Source of the DNA: Ruthenibacterium lactatiformans
Lineage (GTDB): Bacteria; Bacillota; Clostridia; Oscillospirales; Ruminococcaceae
Direction: 5' to 3'
DNA: 64,000 nucleotides
NCBI RefSeq assembly: GCF_000949455.1
Contig: NZ_JXXK01000006.1
Location: forward strand, 88,041 to 152,040
Shown: positions 51,764-60,883 of the stretch, piece by piece
Layout: each line of letters starts with the position of its first letter
How positions within the stretch are numbered: position 1 is the first letter of the stretch
Program-made: the position numbers and the translations under genes
Notes under the pieces: generated by a model
The model's database searches: none
What the model saw: only the letters and a program-made list of their open reading frames with translations
Told to the model about the DNA's origin: nothing

Positions 51764-52657
51764 CTACAAAAAGCTGAGTTGTCCGCTGCCGTAGCCCTGC
51801 CGATACGCTGCCACAATATCCTGCATGCCATACAGAAGGCCCGTTGCGCGGCATTCTCCCGTAAACGCCTGCCACAGCTCCCGCGCCCGCGGGCTGCGGC
51901 ATTCATACTGTGTGCCGAACTGCCGCACATACCGCGCCCGCAGCCCTGCGCCGGGGAACAGCTCGTCCAGCCTGTCCAGAAAATAGGCCCGCTGGTTCTG
52001 GCGCAGCGTCACACCGAAGGCCGGATATACAAAGCGCGCCCCTGCGTTGTACGCCGCCCGCACCAGCCTGCGCACCCCGTCCGGCGTATCCTCCAGGAAA
52101 GGTAGGACGGGCATCAGCAGAACGCCTGTAAAAATGCCCTGCCCCGCCAGCTTCTCCACAGCCGCCAGCCGCGCCGAGGACGAAGGCGCGCGCGGCTCCA
52201 GCTTCGCGGCCAGCGCATCGTCGCAGGTCGTCACCGTTATCTTGCACAGCACCGGCGAATGAGACGCGATCTCCCGCAGGATATCCGCATCCCGGGTGAT
52301 GAGCGTCCCTTTTGTGGCGACGGCCGCGCCGAAGCCGTAAGCATCCAACAGCTCCAGCGCGTGGCGCGTCAGCTGCAGCTCCTTTTCAAACGGATTGTAA
52401 GGGTCGCTCATGGAGCCTGTGGCCACCACGCCGCTCTGCGTCTTGGAGCGAAGGTCGTTCCGTATGACGGCCAGCGCGTCCGATTTTACGCGCACGGTAT
52501 CAAAATCCTGCACGCCGTAACACTCGCTGCGGCTGTCGCAGTAAATACAGCCGTGGCTGCAGCCCCTGTAAATATTCATCGTATACCGGGTGCCGAACCA
52601 GGCGGTGCTTTTGTTTTTGATGACAATGCTCCTGGCCGGGATGGTCGGCACATCCAT
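51764..52657 (-). CDS. SPL-type radical SAM protein
   Basis: 297-residue radical SAM enzyme. The 4Fe-4S-binding CxxxCxxC is CSHGCIYC (about residues 33-40), followed by VATGSMSDPYNPFEKELQLT, TKGTLITRD and ITVTTCDD typical of the spore photoproduct lyase-related family. Start ATG 52655-52657 with AAAGGAGG. Close relatives are often annotated SPL-family but may not repair spore DNA photoproducts, so the substrate is uncertain. Confidence 0.85.
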   Translation of the reverse strand: MDVPTIPARSIVIKNKSTAWFGTRYTMNIYRGCSHGCIYCDSRSECYGVQDFDTVRVKSDALAVIRNDLRSKTQSGVVATGSMSDPYNPFEKELQLTRHALELLDAYGFGAAVATKGTLITRDADILREIASHSPVLCKITVTTCDDALAAKLEPRAPSSSARLAAVEKLAGQGIFTGVLLMPVLPFLEDTPDGVRRLVRAAYNAGARFVYPAFGVTLRQNQRAYFLDRLDELFPGAGLRARYVRQFGTQYECRSPRARELWQAFTGECRATGLLYGMQDIVAAYRQGYGSGQLSFL

Positions 52658-52996
52658 AAGCGCCCTCCTTTTTAACAATGGGAAGCCCGTTTTACCGGCA
52701 GCTGCGGCTGAATCTCTCTGCGCAGCCGGGGCGGCGGCGTTTTTTACCACGGAACGCCCGTCTTCCCCGCAATCGCGGCCGCAGCTCTTTGCGCGGCCGG
52801 GGCGGCGGCGTTCTTTTTCGGGCAGCTGGGCAGGTCCGGCTGTTCCGTCCGGAACGTCTGCGCTGCTTTTATTGTAGCAAACCGGGCAAAAATATGCTAC
52901 AATAAAAGCCGATATCTGCGCACAAAGCCGGCAGCGCCCTCTTTGCGTTTGAAATGGCGCGGATGTCAGCGATTTTTGAAGGGAAGAAACCAAACG
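52658..52996. repeat. intergenic region with GC-rich direct repeat and a long dyad
   Basis: 339 bp without a gene. CGCAGCCGGGGCGGCGGCGTT near 52720 recurs near 52792 with one change. A perfect 14-bp inverted repeat CTTTTATTGTAGCA / TGCTACAATAAAAG spans 52866-52908 with 15 bp between, about 90 bp before the DnaD-like gene; its right arm holds a TACAAT -10-like hexamer, so it could be an operator over that promoter. Confidence 0.55.
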
Positions 52997-53929
52997 ATGG
53001 CATACCGTCTTGTGGAAAACAAAGGGGACAGCGTGGCCGTGCCGCAGCTGGTGATCGCCAAGCTGCCGGAGCTGGAGGACGACTGGCTGCGCGTGGCGCT
53101 GTTTGTCGTGGCGACAGGCGAAACCGACCCCGCGCGCATTGCCGCGGCGCTGCGCCTGAAAAGCCCGGAGCGGGCGCAGACGGCGCTTGTTTACTGGAAA
53201 GGCGCCGGCCTTTTGGAGAGCTGCGGCGAACCGCAGGCCCGCGGTGGCATTGACGCCGCGCCCGCGCCTCGCGCACACCTGACCACGCCTGAGGTTGCCA
53301 GCGCGGCACAGGGCGACCCCGCCATTGCGGGATTGGTGCAGGAATGCCAGGCGCTGATGGGCGGCGTCATTACGCAGGCGGACACCAACATTCTCGTCTC
53401 GATGTACCTTTCCGACGGCATGCCTGTGGATATGATCCTGCTGGGCGTGGCCCATTTTGCCGCGCTGGGCAAGCGCAGCGCCCGGTACATCGAGCGTGCG
53501 CTGCTGGGCTGGCAGCGGGAGGGTATCGATTCCGGCGAAGCCGCCGAGCGCTATCTGCGTCTGCTGGACCAACGCGCGGCTCACGAAAAAGAAACCGCAA
53601 AGCTGCTGGGCCTTGCCGACGCCAAGTTCACCAAAGCCGACAGCCGTGCCATCGCGGACTGGTACGAAAGCTACGGTTACGGTCCGGACATGATCGCCGA
53701 GGCTGCCGCCTACGCGGGCGAGAAAAAAAGCGTAAAATATGTCAACGGCATCCTGCGCGCATGGTACACCAAGGGCTACAAAACCGTGCGCGACGTAATG
53801 GCCGAAAGCGCCATGGGCTCGAGCAACGTGCAGGCCGCCGCGCCCGCCGTGAAACACAATATTCTGGGCGGCGGGCTGCGGCGCGCACCGCGTGTGCCGG
53901 GCATGCCGCAGGAAGGGAAAACACAATGA
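52997..53929 (+). CDS. DnaD-domain replication protein
   Basis: 310 residues with an N-terminal winged-helix-like region, a DnaD/DnaB-type domain (about 105-180) and a second one (about 195-260, KADSRAIADWYESYGYGPDMI...YVNGILRAWYTKGYKT), the repeat that binds DNA in primosome proteins. ATG 52997 after GAAGGGAAG. The following helicase-loader gene overlaps its stop (ATGA), so the two probably work together in loading the replicative helicase. Confidence 0.87.
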   Translation: MAYRLVENKGDSVAVPQLVIAKLPELEDDWLRVALFVVATGETDPARIAAALRLKSPERAQTALVYWKGAGLLESCGEPQARGGIDAAPAPRAHLTTPEVASAAQGDPAIAGLVQECQALMGGVITQADTNILVSMYLSDGMPVDMILLGVAHFAALGKRSARYIERALLGWQREGIDSGEAAERYLRLLDQRAAHEKETAKLLGLADAKFTKADSRAIADWYESYGYGPDMIAEAAAYAGEKKSVKYVNGILRAWYTKGYKTVRDVMAESAMGSSNVQAAAPAVKHNILGGGLRRAPRVPGMPQEGKTQ

Positions 53930-54897
53930 ACAGGGATGAGCTTTACCGCCGGGCGCAGAGCATCGTAGCGGGCCGCCGGCAGCGTGCTGTTACAGCTGCC
54001 CGCGCCGCGGCCGCTCAAGCCGCGCAGACAGTGCCCGGTCTGGCCGCGCTGGAAAACGGACGCACCGCAGCCGGCATCGAGGCCGCGCGTCTGGCAGCCA
54101 TGGGCGCGGAGCGGACGGCCGTGGACGCGGCGCTGGCCCGCGCCGCACAGTTCGACAGGGAGCGGGACGCGCTGCTGGCCGCTCACCCGGATATTGCCGC
54201 GCGCCTTGTCCCTGCGTATACCTGTCCCATCTGTCAGGACACCGGGCGCGACGGCGGCGAGGTGTGCGAATGCGTGCACGCGCTGGTGCGGCAACTGCGC
54301 CAGCAGCAGGTGAACGCCTCCTCCCCGCTCTCGCTGTGCTCCTTCGAGACGTTCGCGCTGGAAAAATATCCGGATACACTGGTGCCGGAGCTTGGCCTCA
54401 CGGCCCGGCAGCATATGGCCCAGGTACTGGAATACTGCAAATATTATGCGGCGCATTTCTCCCCGCGGGAGAGTACCAGCCTGTACCTGTTCGGCAGCGC
54501 GGGGCTTGGGAAAACACATCTTGCCCTCTCCATCGCCAATACCGTGCTGCAAAAGGGCTGCGACGTGGTGTATGTCAGCGCGCAGAACGCGTTTGACGCC
54601 ATCGAACGCGAGCGCTTCGCCTCCGGCGAGGGCGACACCATGGCCACGCTGCAAAGCGCGGAGCTGCTTATTCTGGACGACCTCGGCACGGAGTATATTT
54701 CCCCTTATGTAAACAGCTGCCTGTACAGCCTTGTCAATACCCGCGTGTGCCGCCGCCTGCCCACCATCTACACCAGCAACATCGTCAACGACGCCGACCT
54801 GCAGCGCCGTTATACCGAAAAGGTGGTTTCCCGCCTGCTGGGCAGCTGCGAAACACTGTGCTTCTGCGGCACCGATATCCGGCTCATGGACAAATGA
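53926..54897 (+). CDS. DnaC/DnaI-like helicase loader ATPase
   Basis: 323-residue AAA+ ATPase that loads the replicative helicase. The N-terminus is Ala/Arg-rich and helical; a zinc motif CPICQDTGRDGGEVCEC lies near residues 103-119, followed by Walker A GSAGLGKTH (near residue 190), Walker B LLILDDLG and sensor IYTSN. Translationally coupled to the DnaD-like gene. A terminator follows. Confidence 0.9.
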   Translation: MNRDELYRRAQSIVAGRRQRAVTAARAAAAQAAQTVPGLAALENGRTAAGIEAARLAAMGAERTAVDAALARAAQFDRERDALLAAHPDIAARLVPAYTCPICQDTGRDGGEVCECVHALVRQLRQQQVNASSPLSLCSFETFALEKYPDTLVPELGLTARQHMAQVLEYCKYYAAHFSPRESTSLYLFGSAGLGKTHLALSIANTVLQKGCDVVYVSAQNAFDAIERERFASGEGDTMATLQSAELLILDDLGTEYISPYVNSCLYSLVNTRVCRRLPTIYTSNIVNDADLQRRYTEKVVSRLLGSCETLCFCGTDIRLMDK

Positions 54898-54953
54898 CGG
54901 AATATTGGTGAAAAATTTCACCAGGATTTTTGTACAAAAAGCGCACATACTGC

Positions 54954-54996
54954 AACGGGGAACGCTGCCATTCCGGCATTGTTCCCCGTTTTCTTC
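54954..54996 (+). terminator. rho-independent terminator
   Basis: Stem AACGGGGAAC/GTTCCCCGTT followed by TTTCTTCTATT, after the helicase-loader gene. Confidence 0.8.
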
Positions 54997-55055
54997 TATT
55001 ATATTGTATGTTAGAATAGTAAGGTATTGTAAAAAAGACAGGAGAATCGTGAAAA

Positions 55056-56408
55056 ATGGAAGAAAGAAGAGAGAATATCATGGGCACGCAGCCCATCAAC
55101 AGGCTGCTGCCGAGCATGGCGTTCCCCATCATGCTCAGCATGCTGGTGCAGGCGCTGTACAACGTGGTGGACAGCGTGTTCGTCTCGATGGTGAGCGAAA
55201 ACGCACTGACCAGCGTGAGCCTGGCCTTTCCGGTGCAGAACCTGATGATCGCGGTGTCCGTGGGCACCGCCGTGGGCATCAACGCGCTTTTGTCCCGCCG
55301 TTTGGGTGAAAAAAACTTTGAAGCCGCCAATAAAGTGGCGGAAAACGGCATCTTCGTCACCATGCTGAGCTGGGCTGTTTTTGCGGTGTTCGGCGCGGCG
55401 TGCAGCGGCCTGTTTATGGGAGCGTTCACACAGAACGCCGAGATCCTCGCGGGCGGCACGGACTACATGTGGATCGTTACCGTGTTCTCCCTCGGGCTGT
55501 TCATGTCCGTGACCATGGAGCGTGTGCTGCAGGTAACGGGCAAGACGGTATACCAGATGATCAGCCAGATGACGGGCGCCGTGGTGAACATCATCCTGGA
55601 CCCTGTCTTTATTTTCGGCTGGCTGGGCCTGCCGGCCATGGGGGTGGCAGGCGCGGCCTGGGCCACGGTCATCGGCCAGTTCTGCGGCATGGCCGTAGGC
55701 ATCGGCATCAACCATGTGAAAAACCATGAGGTGCGTCTCAACTTCCGCCGCTTCCGGCCGGACTGGCACTCCATCAAGGGCATCTATCAGGTGGGCCTGC
55801 CCTCCATCATCATGCAGAGCATCGGCAGCGTGATGACTTTCGGCATGAACAAAATCCTCATCGCTTTCACCGAGACGGCTGTTTCCGTGTTCGGCGTGTA
55901 TTTCAAGCTGCAGAGCTTTGTGTTCATGCCCGTGTTCGGCGTCACCAACGCGTTGGTGCCCATCGTGGGCTACAACTATGGCGCGCGCAGCAGCCAGCGC
56001 ATTCAGCAGGCTACGCGGCTCTCGCTGCTGATGACGACCGCCATCATGGCGCTGGGCACAGTGATCTTCCAGGTGGCGCCCGGCCCGCTGCTGAGCCTGT
56101 TCAGCGCATCGGACACGATGCTCTCCATCGGCATTCCCGCCCTGCGCATCATCTCCGTCAGCTTTTGCTTCGCGGGCGTGGCCATCGTGTTTTCCAGTGT
56201 ATTCCAGGCACTGGGCGACGGCATGCTCAGCCTGGTCATGAGCGCGGTGCGCCAGCTGCTGCTGCTTTTGCCCTGCGCTTTTGTGCTTGCCAAGCTCGGC
56301 GGGCTGGACGCCGTGTGGTTCAGCTTCCTCATTGCGGAGGTCGCCTCCGTAACGCTGGCAGTGGTATTCTACCGCAGCCTGTACAACAAAAAGATCCGTC
56401 ATATCTGA
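55056..56408 (+). CDS. MATE family efflux transporter
   Basis: 450-residue multidrug/toxin extruder with twelve predicted helices in two pseudo-symmetric halves; NRLLPSMAFPIMLSMLVQALYNVVDSVFV and the internal DPVFIFGWLGLPAMGVAG are typical of the MepA/DinF-like branch. It would export cationic compounds using Na+ or H+. ATG 55056 with CAGGAGAA upstream; monocistronic between two terminators. Confidence 0.94.
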   Translation: MEERRENIMGTQPINRLLPSMAFPIMLSMLVQALYNVVDSVFVSMVSENALTSVSLAFPVQNLMIAVSVGTAVGINALLSRRLGEKNFEAANKVAENGIFVTMLSWAVFAVFGAACSGLFMGAFTQNAEILAGGTDYMWIVTVFSLGLFMSVTMERVLQVTGKTVYQMISQMTGAVVNIILDPVFIFGWLGLPAMGVAGAAWATVIGQFCGMAVGIGINHVKNHEVRLNFRRFRPDWHSIKGIYQVGLPSIIMQSIGSVMTFGMNKILIAFTETAVSVFGVYFKLQSFVFMPVFGVTNALVPIVGYNYGARSSQRIQQATRLSLLMTTAIMALGTVIFQVAPGPLLSLFSASDTMLSIGIPALRIISVSFCFAGVAIVFSSVFQALGDGMLSLVMSAVRQLLLLLPCAFVLAKLGGLDAVWFSFLIAEVASVTLAVVFYRSLYNKKIRHI

Positions 56409-56415
56409 AAAACGG

Positions 56416-56454
56416 ACACGGCCGCCCTGGGAACAGAGGCGGCCGTGTTTTTTT
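56416..56454 (+). terminator. rho-independent terminator of the MATE gene
   Basis: 11-bp stem ACACGGCCGCC/GGCGGCCGTGT followed by seven T. Confidence 0.9.
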
Positions 56455-56600
56455 ATAGCTTTGCACAGCAAAGCTATAAGAAGCGGCTAGGTGGACCGTC
56501 CCGGCCCACGGTCTTAAGACCTCAAGCATCTGGGTACAAAGTGCCCGGATGTGCATAGAAAACAGCAGCGCGGCTGCTATATTTTATTGTTCCGCCTGTA
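56454..56600. repeat. hairpin-rich intergenic region
   Basis: Contains a perfect TATAGCTTTGC/GCAAAGCTATA hairpin (56454-56478), a GGTGGACC...GGCCCAC hairpin near 56490, and AAAACAGCAGCGCGGCTGCT with TATTTTATTG at the end. Block order recalls the dispersed repeats at 10405, 50745 and 61780, but the match is looser. No gene is seen in 56409-56729. Confidence 0.4.
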
Positions 56601-56634
56601 CGCAGAAAGGCGCAGTGTTTGATCACCCGTTGGA

Positions 56635-56663
56635 TTGACAAAATTCGTGCTTTATTATACAGT
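56635..56663 (+). promoter_or_regulatory. promoter of the DUF2569-like gene
   Basis: Perfect -35 TTGACA (56635-56640), a 17-bp spacer and TACAGT (56658-56663), 67 bp before the GTG start. Confidence 0.5.
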
Positions 56664-56729
56664 TAATTCATAAATTGTGCCGCATTCTTGCCCGCGCAGT
56701 ACTGCGGCCGAAAAAACGGGGTGGAACGT

Positions 56730-57806
56730 GTGCAGAATCAAACGCAATATTACGATACCGTACCGTTGGAATACAGAAAATTAAGCGGCTGGATGATATT
56801 TTTTATCGTCACGCAGGTTTTGGGTATGTTCAGCAACCTCAACTCGACCCTCTCGTTCCTCCGTTCGGGCGCATCTCTATGGGTTTTCTTCACCTTGCTG
56901 GTTATTGTGCTGCAAGTTCTTATGCTTATATTTTTGGGAACACGGCGGCGGGAATTCTGCTATTTTTACTATGCAATCGGCGCTGTCAATATTTTCTTGT
57001 ATTTTCGAATGTTCTTTCTTCCCGGCGCGGATGTTCCCCTCACATTTGTACAGCTCATCAGCTGGGCATTGGTTTTCACCGCATGGTGCGTCTACTTTAG
57101 TAAATCCGCCCGCTTGAAGTACTATTTCATCTGGAACGATAACGAAAACCAGCAGTTTCTTGCCGTATACGAGCAAAAGGTCCTTTTTTTGCTGGACGCC
57201 GTCAGCGGGGCGCACGCCGCAAGCAGCTTTGCCTATATGCCCGCTCAACACGTTCAGGCGGTTATCCTTTACCCCGCCGCCGCTTATGTATGCGGTTTAC
57301 CGGAAAGCGCCAATTTAATGAACGCATATCCGTTGGTATTGGAACGTATTCCCGTATTTCTCGGGCACAGCGAAACGATTTATTCCAATGCGCTGCGCCA
57401 GTATGATTTGTATCATGCCGCGTTCCTCCGGCGCGAAATGGAGCCGCCGCTGGACGCCATCGCTTGTGAGGTCGTGCGCGCGCTTGATCCGTCTCGCGTC
57501 TCCGTTCCGGAGGTTTCGGCCATGCTGTCTTCCATCCGCAAAGCATACCAAACCGCATTTTCCGCGGCGGCCGCCACATCTTATACACCATACCCGGCAG
57601 CTGCCCAGCAGCCTGCAGCCCAGCCCATTGCGCAGCCCGTGCCCACCCCCACGCCGCGGCCTGTTTTCGCACCTGACGCAGTGCCGCCCTCCACGGCTCA
57701 ACCCGACCCTCAGCCGCCGGCAATCCGGTATTGCCAGTTCTGCGGCGCGCCGTACAGTGCGCAGGCAAAATTCTGTACGCAGTGCGGTGCACAGCTCCCT
57801 TCCTGA
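56730..57806 (+). CDS. membrane protein with DUF2569-like helices and C-terminal zinc ribbon
   Basis: 358 residues: four predicted helices in the first 125 residues (LSGWMIFFIVTQVLGMFSN...), a soluble middle, a Pro/Ala-rich linker (about 280-330) and a zinc ribbon YCQFCGAPYSAQAKFCTQCG at the end. Start GTG 56730, chosen for GGGGTGG 5 bases upstream; the frame before it has no ribosome site. Function unknown. Zinc-ribbon membrane proteins of this sort are common in Clostridia, and another lies at 59220. Confidence 0.72.
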   Translation: MQNQTQYYDTVPLEYRKLSGWMIFFIVTQVLGMFSNLNSTLSFLRSGASLWVFFTLLVIVLQVLMLIFLGTRRREFCYFYYAIGAVNIFLYFRMFFLPGADVPLTFVQLISWALVFTAWCVYFSKSARLKYYFIWNDNENQQFLAVYEQKVLFLLDAVSGAHAASSFAYMPAQHVQAVILYPAAAYVCGLPESANLMNAYPLVLERIPVFLGHSETIYSNALRQYDLYHAAFLRREMEPPLDAIACEVVRALDPSRVSVPEVSAMLSSIRKAYQTAFSAAAATSYTPYPAAAQQPAAQPIAQPVPTPTPRPVFAPDAVPPSTAQPDPQPPAIRYCQFCGAPYSAQAKFCTQCGAQLPS

Positions 57807-57863
57807 CGCTTCCTCCCATTGCCCATTCACGGCCGCATAAGGCGGCGGCAAAAAACAGCTTTC

Positions 57864-57905
57864 AAAAGCGCCCTGTTTTCCTCACTTGGAAAACAGGGCG
57901 CTTTT
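57864..57905. terminator. bidirectional terminator
   Basis: Perfect 18-bp stem AAAAGCGCCCTGTTTTCC with its complement and a 6-base loop, between convergent genes. Confidence 0.9.
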
Positions 57906-57951
57906 CTCTATCCACATCTATGAATACTGCTGTTTTTCAGCCGCGGCGCGC

Positions 57952-59064
57952 TTACAGCTCGCCCTTGCTGGACATTTTCAGATATGCGTTGATGAAGCCG
58001 TCCAGATCTCCGTCCATCACGCCGTTGACGTTGCCGTTTTCAAAGCCTGTGCGGTGATCCTTGACCAGCGTATAGGGCATGAATACATAGCTGCGGATCT
58101 GGCTGCCCCAAGCGATGGCGTTCTGCACGCCTTTGATATCACTGATCTTGTCCAGATGCTCGCGCTCTTTGATCTGATACAGCTTCGCGGCCAGCATCTT
58201 CATACACATGTCGCGGTTCTGGAACTGGCTGCGCTCGTTCTGGCAGCTCACCACGATGCCCGTAGGAATATGGATGAGACGCACGGCGCTGCTTGTCTTG
58301 TTGATGTGCTGTCCGCCCGCGCCGGAGGAGCGGAACACCTCCATTTTGATGTCCTCCGGCTTGATCTCCACAGTGATGGCGTCGTCCAGCTCCGGCATGA
58401 CCTCCAGCGAGGCAAAGCTGGTATGGCGGCGCCCGGAGGCATCGAAGGGCGAAACACGCACCAGGCGGTGCACGCCGTTTTCGCTGCGCAAAAAGCCGTA
58501 GGCGTTGTGCCCCTCCACCAGAATGGACGCGGACTTGATGCCCGCCTCGTCGCCCTCCAGATAGTCCAGCACCTTCACGGTCCAGTTGTGGCGTGCGGCA
58601 AAGCGCGTGTACATGCGGTACAGCATCTCCACCCAGTCCTGAGCCTCTGTGCCGCCCGCGCCCGCATGGAAGGTCAGGATGGCATTGTTCGCGTCATATT
58701 CTCCATTCAGCAGCGTCACAAGGCGCAGCTCCTCCACCTTGGCGTCCAAGCTGTTCACGGCCGCGTCGGCCTCCTCCGCCAGGGCGGGGTCGTCGTCTTC
58801 CGCACACATTTCCAGCAGCGTTTCGGCATCCTCCAGCATGGTCTGCAAAGCGGCGTACTGCTCCAGCCTGTCCTTCAGCTCGCCCATCTCGGCAAACACC
58901 GCGCCGGACGCTGCCGCGTCGTCGTAAAACTCCGGGCTGGCGCTCTTCTGCTCCAGCTCCTCCAGACGCACCCTGCTGCGCTCGATGGCCAGCGCGTCGT
59001 GCAGATCCGTTACTTCCGGCGCCAGCTCGGAAAGGCGGCGCTTTACTTCATCTAAAATTACCAT
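57952..59064 (-). CDS. prfB: peptide chain release factor 2
   Basis: Recognises UGA and UAA stop codons and triggers release of the finished protein. 370 residues in one uninterrupted frame: N-terminal helical domain, the SPF codon-recognition tripeptide in RLVRVSPFDASG and the catalytic GGQ in SSGAGGQHINKT. The programmed +1 frameshift found near codon 25 in many bacterial prfB genes is absent; the frame starts at MVILDEVKRRL with no internal TGA, so autoregulation by that route is lost. It has its own promoter (59115-59143). Confidence 0.95.
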   Translation of the reverse strand: MVILDEVKRRLSELAPEVTDLHDALAIERSRVRLEELEQKSASPEFYDDAAASGAVFAEMGELKDRLEQYAALQTMLEDAETLLEMCAEDDDPALAEEADAAVNSLDAKVEELRLVTLLNGEYDANNAILTFHAGAGGTEAQDWVEMLYRMYTRFAARHNWTVKVLDYLEGDEAGIKSASILVEGHNAYGFLRSENGVHRLVRVSPFDASGRRHTSFASLEVMPELDDAITVEIKPEDIKMEVFRSSGAGGQHINKTSSAVRLIHIPTGIVVSCQNERSQFQNRDMCMKMLAAKLYQIKEREHLDKISDIKGVQNAIAWGSQIRSYVFMPYTLVKDHRTGFENGNVNGVMDGDLDGFINAYLKMSSKGEL

Positions 59065-59114
59065 AGAATCCTCACTTTATTTTCCCGCAGTATGGTATTT
59101 GTTCATATTTTTCT

Positions 59115-59143
59115 ATTATAATTGAAACAAAGCCGCTTGTAAA
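59115..59143 (-). promoter_or_regulatory. prfB promoter
   Basis: On the minus strand TTTACA, a 17-bp spacer, then a perfect TATAAT (59115-59120), 50 bp before the start. Confidence 0.75.
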
Positions 59144-59219
59144 GGCGCTTTGCCCTTTACTTTCACGGCCTGTTTGGAGTAAGATAGGGATATATAGGAA
59201 AATTTGGAGGAACCCCTGC

Positions 59220-60200
59220 ATGATGGATTACAAAGGCTGCAAATGCGCATCCTGCCATAAAGTATTGAAAGAGGGAGACGACATCGTCATCTGCCCGGAA
59301 TGCGGTGCGCCCTATCACCGGGAATGCTATGCCGCGGAGGGCCGGTGCGTGTTCAGCGCCAAGCACGGCAAGGGCTTTGAGTACGTGCCGCCGGAGGCCA
59401 AGCCCGACGTAAATGCCAACGGGCCGATCTGCCCTGTGTGCCATGCACAGAACCCGCCCGACACGCTGTTCTGCGAACGGTGCGGCCAGCCCATGCGCGG
59501 GGGCGTACCGCCCCAGGCGGCGCAGAGCAGCCCACAGTATGCCGAGCCGGGTATGAGCGGCACGGGCATGCCCGGCGGCTTCGGCGGGCCGGGCGCGCAA
59601 TACGCCACCGGCGACGTGATGACGCAGCTCCATCTGGCCAAGGAATACGACGGCATCTCCACGCAGGACTGGATGAAGTACATCGGCAATTCCGCGCCGT
59701 ATTATCTGTATCAGTTCCAGCGCATGGATGAAAGCGGGCGCAAGACCAGCTTTTGCTGGAGCGCGCTGTTCATCCCGGAGTTTTATTTCTTCTACCGCAA
59801 AATGTGGGGCTGGGGCGCGCTGGCGCTGGCGGTGTCCCTTATCGTAAGCATCCCGTCCCTCCTTTCGCTCATGGCTGCGCTGGGCATCGCCACGGCTTTG
59901 CCTCTCTCCGCCTCGGCGCTCTCCACGCTCATCACAGTGTGCGGGCTTCTGAACTGGGGCGTTCGCATCGCCTCGTGCCTGTTCGGTTTTTACCTGTTCC
60001 GCCAGAGCGCGGCCAGGCGGATGCGCGCCATGAAGGACGACAGCACCGACGACGACCGCTACCGCACCGAGCTGGAACGCCGCGGCGGGCCGTCCCGTGT
60101 GGCCGTGGTCCTGGTGGGCGTGCTGCTGCTGGTGTGCAGCTTTGCGTTTTCCGCATGGATCGGGCCGGATCGCCTGATGTCCGCCTTTTATCTTTACTAA
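59220..60200 (+). CDS. RING-like/zinc-ribbon membrane protein with DUF2628-like region
   Basis: 326 residues. The N-terminus has a prokaryotic RING-finger-like double zinc motif (CKCASCHK...CPECGAPYHRECY), then a zinc ribbon CPVCHAQNPPDTLFCERCG (about 74-92), a Gly/Pro/Met linker and a DUF2628-like membrane region (FCWSALFIPEFYFFYRKMW, then helices to the end). ATG after GGAGG; the second Met one codon on is equally possible. Function unknown; likely membrane quality-control or scaffold type. Confidence 0.78.
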   Translation: MMDYKGCKCASCHKVLKEGDDIVICPECGAPYHRECYAAEGRCVFSAKHGKGFEYVPPEAKPDVNANGPICPVCHAQNPPDTLFCERCGQPMRGGVPPQAAQSSPQYAEPGMSGTGMPGGFGGPGAQYATGDVMTQLHLAKEYDGISTQDWMKYIGNSAPYYLYQFQRMDESGRKTSFCWSALFIPEFYFFYRKMWGWGALALAVSLIVSIPSLLSLMAALGIATALPLSASALSTLITVCGLLNWGVRIASCLFGFYLFRQSAARRMRAMKDDSTDDDRYRTELERRGGPSRVAVVLVGVLLLVCSFAFSAWIGPDRLMSAFYLY

Positions 60201-60230
60201 AATCCCCTTCGGGCAAAAGGGAGGAACAAA

Positions 60231-60845
60231 TTGAGCAATACTCCCACACTGGAGACCGAACGCCTGATCCTGCGCAAATTCACGGAGAATGACCTGGAGG
60301 CCCTGTATCAAATATACCGCGATCCGGATGTGAACCGGTTTCTGCCCTGGTTTCCCCTGCAAAGCATGGATGAGGCCCGAAAATTCTTTGAAGACCGCTA
60401 CGCATCCCTTTACGCGGAGCCACAGGCCTATGCCTACGCCATCTGCCTGAAGCGCGGCAACCGACCCATCGGATATGTCAAGGTAGATATGGCCGAGCCC
60501 CACGATTTCGGCTATGGCCTGCGCGCGGAATTCTGGCATCAGGGAATCGCTACCGAGGCCGGAAGGGCCGTCACCGCACAAGTAAAGCGGGACGGGCTGC
60601 CCTATATCACGGCCACGCACGATGTCAACAATCCCCGAAGCGGCGGCGTGATGCGGCAAATCGGGATGAAGTACCAGTATTCTTATGAAGAGCAATGGCA
60701 GCCTAAGGATCTCTTGGTCACTTTCCGCCTTTACCAGCTAAACCTGGATGGCAACGGCAGCCGGGTGTATCAAAAATACTGGAATGAATCCGCCGTTCAT
60801 TTTGTGGAGGAGGAAGTCTCGGCTCATGTTTTCCCCGCCCTGTAG
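60231..60845 (+). CDS. GNAT family N-acetyltransferase
   Basis: 204-residue acetyltransferase of the RimJ/RimL-like group (ETERLILRKFTENDLEALYQ at the start; acetyl-CoA loop region GYGLRAEFWHQGIATEA). Start TTG at 60231 with GGGAGG 6 bases upstream. C-terminal about 45 residues extend beyond the usual domain. Substrate unknown. galU follows 38 bp downstream. Confidence 0.86.
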   Translation: MSNTPTLETERLILRKFTENDLEALYQIYRDPDVNRFLPWFPLQSMDEARKFFEDRYASLYAEPQAYAYAICLKRGNRPIGYVKVDMAEPHDFGYGLRAEFWHQGIATEAGRAVTAQVKRDGLPYITATHDVNNPRSGGVMRQIGMKYQYSYEEQWQPKDLLVTFRLYQLNLDGNGSRVYQKYWNESAVHFVEEEVSAHVFPAL

Positions 60846-60883
60846 GGCTGTAAAAAAGAAACTATCAAAGGAGAATGTTTCCC

